DNA of 64,000 nucleotides from JBFWVD01 sp050246915 (lineage in GTDB: Bacteria; Actinomycetota; Acidimicrobiia; Acidimicrobiales; Ilumatobacteraceae), in assembly GCA_050246915.1 (NCBI GenBank), contig JBFWVD010000024.1:1-64000 (forward strand). The letters run 5' to 3'. The notes beneath the pieces were generated by a model that was not told the DNA's origin, made no database searches, and saw nothing but the letters and a program-made list of their open reading frames with translations. Shown here piece after piece: positions 59,801 through 64,000 of the stretch (position 1 is its first letter; every line of letters begins with the position of its first letter). The translations under genes were made by a program, and so were the position numbers.

Positions 59801-61682
59801 CGCGCGGCCTCGTCGTTGGGAGCGCCAGGAGATCGACGTGCTGGCGCGTTGCGGCGCCACCATCGTGCACGTGCTCGAACAGCGTCGTCTCGACCGGGCG
59901 TTGCGCGAAAGTCAATCCCGGTTGCAGGCCCTCGTCGATCATGCCGGTGACGGGTTGATCGTCGTCGATCAGAGCGGTCGCATCCGGTTCGTCAGCTCGG
60001 TGTTCGCCGATCTGTTGGCAATGGAAAGCTCGCAGCTCGTCGGGCGGTTGTTCACCGAGATCATCCATCACGACGATCTGTCGTCGGCGGTGCACTCGTT
60101 GACCCGAGCGATGAGTGGCGTGCTCGACGACGAGGTCACGTTGCGACTCGTGTCGGCGACAGGTGAGGCCCGATGGTGGGAGTTGACCACTACGGGCCCG
60201 GCACCAGACGCGCTCGATGGGGCGGTGGTGTTCTCCGGACGCGACGTGACCGACCGGCGCCACGCAGAAGAGGCAGCAGCCCGGCGGCTCGAACATCTGA
60301 GCATGACGTTCGCCGTCACCCAGCTGGCCCTCGACGTGGGCGCAGAGGAGTTCCTCGATCGTCTCGGGGACGTGTCCAGTGATCTGGGCCGGCTGATCGG
60401 GGCCGATGCCGTCGTGATCGACGTGATCGTGGAGGACCACGACGGCGAATCGATCGACACCGTCCACAGCGACCACAACCTCCCTCATGCGACCTCATCG
60501 GGGCGGAGCCTGATCAAGCGCGTAGGTAGATGGCGCGCCCCGGGCAGCGATGTCCAACTCGAGGAGACCCGGACCGAGGAACTCGCCCATCTCCGGCCGG
60601 TGCAACTGACCCGTGCCGACGGCCGCCGTGTGTTGGCCGTGCCGATGGTGGCCGCGGGTGAGGTGCTCGGTGCGCTGACGATCATCGACCGTCGTGAAGA
60701 CGCCTGGCCCGAGGACGAACTCGCGCTGGCCCGGCTGCTGGCCGAGACCGTGGCTTCGGTGCTGCAGCGCCGCCGTCTCGACAGTGCTCTGAAGGCCAGC
60801 GAGTCGCGCTACCGCCTGTTGTCGGAACACGCCGCCGACGTGGTGGGACTGGTGGGACTCGATGGGTACATGACCTATGTGTCGCCGTCGGTCACCGAGG
60901 TGCTCGGCTACTCGGTGGAGGACGTCATCGGTCGAAACGTGACCGACTTCGTCATCGAGGAGGATCTGGTCCACGTGCAGATGGCGGTACGGGAGGTGCT
61001 CGGTGGCCAGACGCTCACGTATGAGGTGCGCATCCGTCGCGCCGACGGCTCGGTGGTGTGGACCGCGCACACGACCCGAGTCGTGCTCGACGAAGACGGT
61101 GCGCCGGTGGGGTTGCGGTTCTCCATCCGCGACATCACGGAACGAAAGCATCTCGAAGCGGAGCTCAAGCGACAGGCGTTGCATGATCCGTTGACGGGCC
61201 TCGCCAATCGGGCGTTGCTGCAGAGCCGCCTACACGTGGCCGCATCGCGCCGGGGCAATCCCAACGAGCTCGCACTCATGCTCATCGACCTCGACGGCTT
61301 CAAAGAGGTGAACGATCGGTTCGGGCACGGAGCCGGTGATGCGGTGCTGCTCACCGTGGCGCAGCGACTCGAAGGTCTGACCCGAGGCGGCGACACGCTG
61401 GCCCGGATGGGCGGCGATGAGTTCGTCTTGCTGTGCCCCGAGACCACCCTCGAGGGTGCCGCCGCAGTCGCGGAACGGGTCGTGGCCGTGGTGTCGGAAC
61501 CGATCGACGTGAGCGGTGTGATGCACATGCTCGGCGCCAGCGTCGGCATCTCGCATCAAGCCGGCCCGGTCGCCGACCCCGAGCGGATGCTGCGAGAAGC
61601 CGACCGCGCTATGTACGAAGCGAAGAAGTCTGGCAAGGGCCGTGTGTGCCTGGCGGTCGCGCACACGCCTACGCTCAGCTGA
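56862..61682 (+). CDS. Large EAL - PAS/GAF array - GGDEF protein
   Basis: The 1606-residue protein has an N-terminal degenerate GGDEF domain (about 1-180, site DGDGF at 89-93). An intact EAL domain follows (about 190-435), with GVEALVRWQHPE, WVNLSAAQL, FEVTESSLL, DDFGTGYSSLTYLRQLP, VKIDRSFV and VVAEGVEEAHQ. Then come about five PAS and two GAF-like domains (about 475-1430), and finally a GGDEF domain (about 1440-1600) with intact GGDEF near 1515 and the RxxD I-site (RGGD) five residues before. The order EAL then GGDEF is the reverse of the usual PAS-GGDEF-EAL. It may both make and cleave c-di-GMP. No membrane helix is seen. Copies of the dyad lie at 58519 and 59911. Confidence 0.9.
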   Translation: MSDLPTIPVTEAPSNDVPVLDRARLMGTIRVLRDLKDRAPIVSIAYLDLDRFHQVNTRWGHRLGDQLLSVVERRLRGAVPHGSVLARLDGDGFVVLVPGMDGEDIRVLAEMLLRLVATPVSLDGRVVAVRASAGVVTRTAPIGEDLVEEAFMACRQAKSTNVGMVEESVLAAMVARRGQVEAELARGIENSELRLRYQPKVDLRDGTVVGVEALVRWQHPEMGLVGPGAFIDIAEESGLIVPLGAWVLQAAIEQARRWPATISGAPLRTWVNLSAAQLGHIADLRTILRDAIAGGLDPRAIGFEVTESSLLADLPGAVEVLESLRSLGAELALDDFGTGYSSLTYLRQLPVSSVKIDRSFVTGMDGSLADAAIVEAVVELSHALGLEVVAEGVEEAHQVDELLRLGVDRAQGYWFAEPLPAFDMAALVAQPWCGKPAPAAARERDHRADGLPGFGGPRSRLLLAALDASADSVMVSSVGDLVAGIAPHIDYVNPAFEADTGYRTDQVLGRPVWFNYPEDLEGALARDALMSALQSRVSSTLVVPSVRADGDRRQCELTVTPIMDERGMLSHWLHVRRDLTSRHALEADRDRFRRVIEQTAVGVVLTEIDGSVTYANQAARDLVSFPADRPLDGTDLMSLIPADEIDEHHARVFPLLRRDGEFAGPVTAVASDGQRVPLWVDIRIVQDPRHPRGAYLAAVAQDRRPELAVAEALAASSRRAQELLSGTADAVVLLDPAGRITYANRALETLLGAPMQQLIGSSAFSWISPTHREQLLQSFIDQLAEDSDGGEEQEFVFNVVHVDGTEIPVEAAVVRRFHDPTINGLVMSLRDMRRRLASERRDHQQTLFDRLLAAVAQSALDLGPEGFFAVLDDHLGELAEALDVDRIFVNEIGSTHVTTLASVDTIDLPPTDPTVPRGQLTSWIEMLERQDRVVIDDLVVDPHDAIAREAEVYEAVPRALAAVALRSEGRLTATIGALHVARPRRWERQEIDVLARCGATIVHVLEQRRLDRALRESQSRLQALVDHAGDGLIVVDQSGRIRFVSSVFADLLAMESSQLVGRLFTEIIHHDDLSSAVHSLTRAMSGVLDDEVTLRLVSATGEARWWELTTTGPAPDALDGAVVFSGRDVTDRRHAEEAAARRLEHLSMTFAVTQLALDVGAEEFLDRLGDVSSDLGRLIGADAVVIDVIVEDHDGESIDTVHSDHNLPHATSSGRSLIKRVGRWRAPGSDVQLEETRTEELAHLRPVQLTRADGRRVLAVPMVAAGEVLGALTIIDRREDAWPEDELALARLLAETVASVLQRRRLDSALKASESRYRLLSEHAADVVGLVGLDGYMTYVSPSVTEVLGYSVEDVIGRNVTDFVIEEDLVHVQMAVREVLGGQTLTYEVRIRRADGSVVWTAHTTRVVLDEDGAPVGLRFSIRDITERKHLEAELKRQALHDPLTGLANRALLQSRLHVAASRRGNPNELALMLIDLDGFKEVNDRFGHGAGDAVLLTVAQRLEGLTRGGDTLARMGGDEFVLLCPETTLEGAAAVAERVVAVVSEPIDVSGVMHMLGASVGISHQAGPVADPERMLREADRAMYEAKKSGKGRVCLAVAHTPTLS

Positions 61683-62296
61683 TCACCACGCATTACGAGC
61701 GACTCGGGCTCGAGCCCGACGCCACCCCTCAGCAGATCAAGCAGGCATACCGGACGCTGGCTCGGATGATGCATCCCGACGTGGCCGGCACCGATGAGGT
61801 GCGACGGGCCGATGCCATGTCGGAGCTCAACGAGGCGTTCCGGATCTTGCGCGATCCCGAGCGACGCCGTCGCTACGACGCATCGCTGCGTGGTGAGGTG
61901 CTGGCACCGGAGACGCCCGCGGGCGAGGTCGCCGAGCGACCCGACTGGTTGGTGGACGAGTCCCCTGAGCCAATGGTGTTCACGCGTCTGCCCAAGGTGT
62001 TCGTGGTGGGAGTGCTGGGTGCGGCGTTGTTCATCTTGTTCATCATCAGCCTGTTCGCCTTCCGCAGCGACGACCCGATCAACAGCGTCGATCCGGTCGA
62101 CGGAGTGGTGTCGGTTGGTTCGTGTGTGGCCGTGGGCAACGTGGGTGGTCAGGTGGGGGAGACCTCCTGCAACGGCGCCGAGGACGGGACGGTGATGGCC
62201 CTGGTGGGCTTCGACCAGGACTGCCCGACGGGTACCTTCACGTTCCAGAGCGAGTCGGTGAGTACGAAGGTGTGCGTGAAACCGCGCTCGGGATGA
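61679..62296 (+). CDS. Membrane-anchored J-domain protein
   Basis: A 205-residue protein. The first 70 residues (HYERLGLEPDATPQQIKQAY, MMHPDVAG) are a J domain, with HPD intact, so it should stimulate DnaK. A basic linker, one transmembrane helix (about residues 107-128) and an extracytoplasmic C-terminus with two cysteines near 143 and 156 follow. The only sensible start for the J domain is the CTG at 61679, which overlaps the preceding stop (CTGA). The GTG at 61646 is the alternative. No matching DnaK or GrpE gene is nearby. Confidence 0.72.
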   Translation: MITTHYERLGLEPDATPQQIKQAYRTLARMMHPDVAGTDEVRRADAMSELNEAFRILRDPERRRRYDASLRGEVLAPETPAGEVAERPDWLVDESPEPMVFTRLPKVFVVGVLGAALFILFIISLFAFRSDDPINSVDPVDGVVSVGSCVAVGNVGGQVGETSCNGAEDGTVMALVGFDQDCPTGTFTFQSESVSTKVCVKPRSG

Positions 62297-62356
62297 GGCG
62301 TCACCATCGGCTCGGTCGACACGAGGCGCGCTTGCTACAGTGACCCGGTCCCACAC

Positions 62357-62433
62357 GGGCGATTGGCTCAGCTGGTTAGAGCGCCGCCTTCACACGGCGG
62401 AGGTCGAGGGTTCGAGTCCCCCATCGCCCACCA
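62357..62433 (+). tRNA. tRNA-Val (anticodon CAC)
   Basis: The cloverleaf is GGGCGAT/ATCGCCC for the acceptor and GCTC/GAGC for the D-stem. The anticodon stem CCGCC/GGCGG has the loop TTCACAC (anticodon CAC), and the T-stem is GAGGG/CCCCC with one A-C mismatch and loop TTCGAGT. A and encoded CCA end it. A TACAGT box 16 bp upstream (62336-62341) could be its -10 element. Confidence 0.96.
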
Positions 62434-62456
62434 CAGAAGACCTGTTCAGGCGCTAC

Positions 62457-62482
62457 GAAGGCCTCCCGCAAGGGGGGCCTTC
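62457..62482 (+). terminator. Rho-independent terminator after tRNA-Val
   Basis: An 11-bp stem (GAAGGCCTCCC with GGGGGGCCTTC, one G-U pair) closes on a GCAA tetraloop, 23 bp after the tRNA. The downstream T-run is weak (GCCGTTCC). Confidence 0.8.
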
Positions 62483-62544
62483 GCCGTTCCAAGTCCACAT
62501 GCAGTCCGTGTGACCGGACGAAACGAGGTGTTGCAGCGCGGATT

Positions 62545-62564
62545 GTGGCTACACTTGTGACCAC
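62545..62564 (+). promoter_or_regulatory. Probable operator and -10 box of the toxin-antitoxin operon
   Basis: GTGGCTACACTTGTGACCAC is a 20-bp dyad (GTGG..ACA / TGT..CCAC) 30 bp before the antitoxin ATG, and it contains TACACT, a plausible -10 box. Phd/YefM antitoxins usually bind such palindromes in their own promoter. No convincing -35 box was seen. Confidence 0.5.
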
Positions 62565-62594
62565 AGGTCGACGACAGTGCCAGCGGAGGTCGCC

Positions 62595-62843
62595 ATGCGA
62601 ACCGTCGGAGTCAGGGAGTTCCGGGATCAGGCGAGTTCGATCCTCGCTGGTGGCGAGACGCTCGTGATCGAACGCCACGGCGAGCCGATCGGCTTCTTCG
62701 TACCCATTGCCGCCAAGGATCGCCGCGCCGGCCGTGATGCGCTCGGCCGCTTGGCTGATGTCTTGGACGACGTGATGGCGCGCGCCGGGCTGGATGAGGA
62801 TGAACTGGTCGGTGAGATCGTTCCCAAACACCGCTCCCAGTGA
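62595..62843 (+). CDS. Phd/YefM-type antitoxin
   Basis: An 82-residue protein beginning MRTVGVREFRDQASSIL, then TLVIERHGEPIGFFVPI, the DNA-binding and dimerisation fold of Phd/YefM antitoxins. The C-terminal helix (DVLDDVMARAGLDEDELV) would bind the toxin. GGAGG precedes the ATG. It precedes and overlaps the toxin gene. Confidence 0.85.
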   Translation: MRTVGVREFRDQASSILAGGETLVIERHGEPIGFFVPIAAKDRRAGRDALGRLADVLDDVMARAGLDEDELVGEIVPKHRSQ

Positions 62844-63283
62844 TGCGACTCGTCGTTGACACGAGCGTCCTCGTCGGCGAACTGCTCCGTGAGTCGGGAC
62901 GGCGGCGACTGGGAGACGAACGGCTCGAACTGTTCCTCCCCGAGCAGATGTGGGCGGAAACGACCGTGGAGATTCCTCGACGGATCCGAGCATTCGTCCG
63001 TCGTCGAGGGATCGATCCCTCCATCGGCGACGAACTGACCGCCTCCTGCTTGGCGGCGGTCGAGGCCAACATCGTCGTCCTGGACGAGGCGATCTACTCG
63101 GCGCTGGAGGATGAGGCGAGAGCCCGATCGCTACGCGATCCTCGGGACTGGCCCATCGTGGCGTGCGCGCTCGCGCTCACAGCCGCGATCTGGACGAACG
63201 ACAACGACTTCCTCGGCAGCGGCGTCGCCACCTGGACAACGCCGTCGCTGCAACAGTGGCTCGAACGACACCCTCAACGGTGA
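62843..63283 (+). CDS. vapC: VapC-type PIN-domain toxin
   Basis: A 146-residue PIN nuclease: VVDTSVLVGELL (first Asp), MWAETTVEIPRRI (Glu), DPRDWPIVACALALTAAIWTNDNDFLG (second Asp and terminal DxDF). VapC toxins cleave tRNA or rRNA. The start ATG at 62843 overlaps the antitoxin stop (TGATG). A GTG at 62840 is an alternative. Confidence 0.85.
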   Translation: MRLVVDTSVLVGELLRESGRRRLGDERLELFLPEQMWAETTVEIPRRIRAFVRRRGIDPSIGDELTASCLAAVEANIVVLDEAIYSALEDEARARSLRDPRDWPIVACALALTAAIWTNDNDFLGSGVATWTTPSLQQWLERHPQR

Positions 63284-64000
63284 GTCCATGGCCGCGGGGT
63301 CAACGCGAGGTGAAGGCCTCTTACTCGTGGGAACGTGGGCGGTTCTTGGCCGTGGATCGAATTGAAACATCGAGCGCTGCCTATTGCGCGCGGCGCGTCG
63401 TTGACGCATATGAATGCGGCAATTACCCGGTCTCGGCATCGACACATATACAACAAGGTGGCTACAATTTGCAGTCGCTATGGGACGAAGCGAAGTGGGT
63501 TGCTCAGGGGTGCCTGACTTCGAGAGGGGAGGAGCCGCGTTCTCTCGGATTCGCGCTGCCCGGGAGTGCGCCGGGATCCGCCCGTCGGAGACGCGACGAT
63601 CGACAGAGCTGCCCTCACCCGGGCTTGAAGGGCTTTGGCCGGGAAGCGGAGCGCTGTCTCTGTGCTCCGGAGGGGTTCGTCCAAGGGCAGATCGCCCGAT
63701 CGCCGTCGAGGTCGCCGGTGAGCCATGGTTGCTTCGCCCGAACGGTGTTGACGTTCTTCCGCTCGCTGCAGGAACCTGGGACATACGAATAAGTCAATCG
63801 CGGATAGGACCAAACTGCGGTGCGGTGACAATCGGCGTAAGCGAGGTAACTGTCCTTGATATTGTCTCGCTACTTCTGGGTGCGCAGTATGGCCATTTTG
63901 CAAAGGGGGCGAGACGGATTTCAATCGTGCAATTCCGAAGATGATGTGAGAGGGCGCACCGATTCTGGTGGTGCTCGCTGCCACGAGATGGCGGACTCTC
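63284..64000 (+). other. Gene-poor, AT-richer end of the window
   Basis: No convincing complete gene is seen in these 717 bases. Base composition turns AT-richer in 63355-63480 and 63770-63960, unlike the rest of the window. One plus-strand frame ending at 63944 codes a C-terminal stretch with the pattern IAVEVAGEPWLLRPNG, VLPLAAGTWDIRIS and GAVTIGVSEVTVLDI. It resembles the small beta-domain with a DGxxxxxxxG...PPGxHxVxV pattern found in actinobacterial membrane proteins. Its upstream part does not look coding, so it may be a remnant or a partial gene. Confidence 0.45.

Noticed and set aside
56832..60488. A 1218-codon open frame on the minus strand
   Set aside because: It is antisense to the EAL-GGDEF gene and has no recognisable domain. 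Its His/Gln/Arg/Asp-rich make-up is typical of antisense frames in high-GC DNA.
61180..61195. TGCAT-N6-TTGAC as a dyad copy
   Set aside because: It codes the conserved HDPLTGL segment before GGDEF domains, so the protein sequence can explain it.
63163..63792. Plus-strand 209-codon frame overlapping the toxin gene
   Set aside because: Composition is not protein-like and it overlaps the well-supported PIN toxin. No ribosome-binding site.

Overview
This is a 64-kb stretch of high-GC chromosomal DNA from an actinobacterium, most likely of the class Acidimicrobiia (Ilumatobacter or Microthrix relatives). The lineage call is inference. It rests on the MtrA-MtrB-LpqB operon, a PimB-like mannosyltransferase followed by an SRPBCC protein, the exonuclease/GIY-YIG fusion protein, a large NAD-type glutamate dehydrogenase, and many GTG starts and ATGA/GTGA overlaps. 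The window is ordinary housekeeping and metabolic chromosome up to about 62.3 kb. It ends in a tRNA-Val, a VapBC-type toxin-antitoxin pair and an AT-richer, gene-poor end that looks like an accessory-region border.

Layout. 0-7 kb: 3' end of trpD, a BNR-repeat/MoaD-like pair, an orphan molybdenum hydroxylase large subunit, a class III aminotransferase and homoserine kinase. 7-12.3 kb (minus): short NAD-glutamate dehydrogenase and the DEDD exonuclease/GIY-YIG protein. 12.4-17.7 kb (plus): zinc-ribbon protein, coiled-coil NYN protein, small Cys-rich protein, queG, PimB-like glycosyltransferase, membrane protein and SRPBCC protein. 17.8-30.7 kb: SMC-like coiled-coil protein without a Walker A motif, ROK glucokinase, pyrophosphatase, alaC-like aminotransferase, a membrane multi-PAS diguanylate cyclase, an ACT protein, glycerol kinase and phosphofructokinase. 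30.7-43.5 kb (mainly minus): lpqB/mtrB/mtrA, an amidohydrolase on the plus strand, 3-oxoacid CoA-transferase, ddl, a membrane-anchored MurF-like ligase, an alpha/beta hydrolase, an MFS permease and alanine dehydrogenase. 43.6-46.8 kb: an ABC exporter pair and a Rieske oxygenase. 46.9-54.8 kb: an 8-oxoguanine-deaminase-like amidohydrolase, then a polyamine locus (patD-like dehydrogenase and Lrp regulator facing potA-potD-potB-potC). 54.9-62.3 kb: DUF4214-methyltransferase, 2-hydroxyacid dehydrogenase, a 1606-residue EAL...GGDEF protein and a membrane J-domain protein.

How the genes work together. Polyamine uptake (PotABCD) and oxidation of the aminoaldehyde (PatD-like) sit next to an Lrp-type regulator. 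Ddl, the MurF-like ligase and MtrAB-LpqB are cell-wall functions. Two very large c-di-GMP proteins suggest elaborate second-messenger control.

The signal I rate most interesting is not a gene. A 16-bp dyad, GTCAA-N6-TTGAC, occurs exactly 8 times in 64 kb, where about 0.02 copies are expected by chance at this base composition. Thirteen more copies have one arm changed to TTGCN. These half-degenerate copies all point one way up to 25.7 kb and all point the other way from 31.3 kb. A second unusual feature is a set of short tandem, hairpin-forming repeats placed on stop codons.
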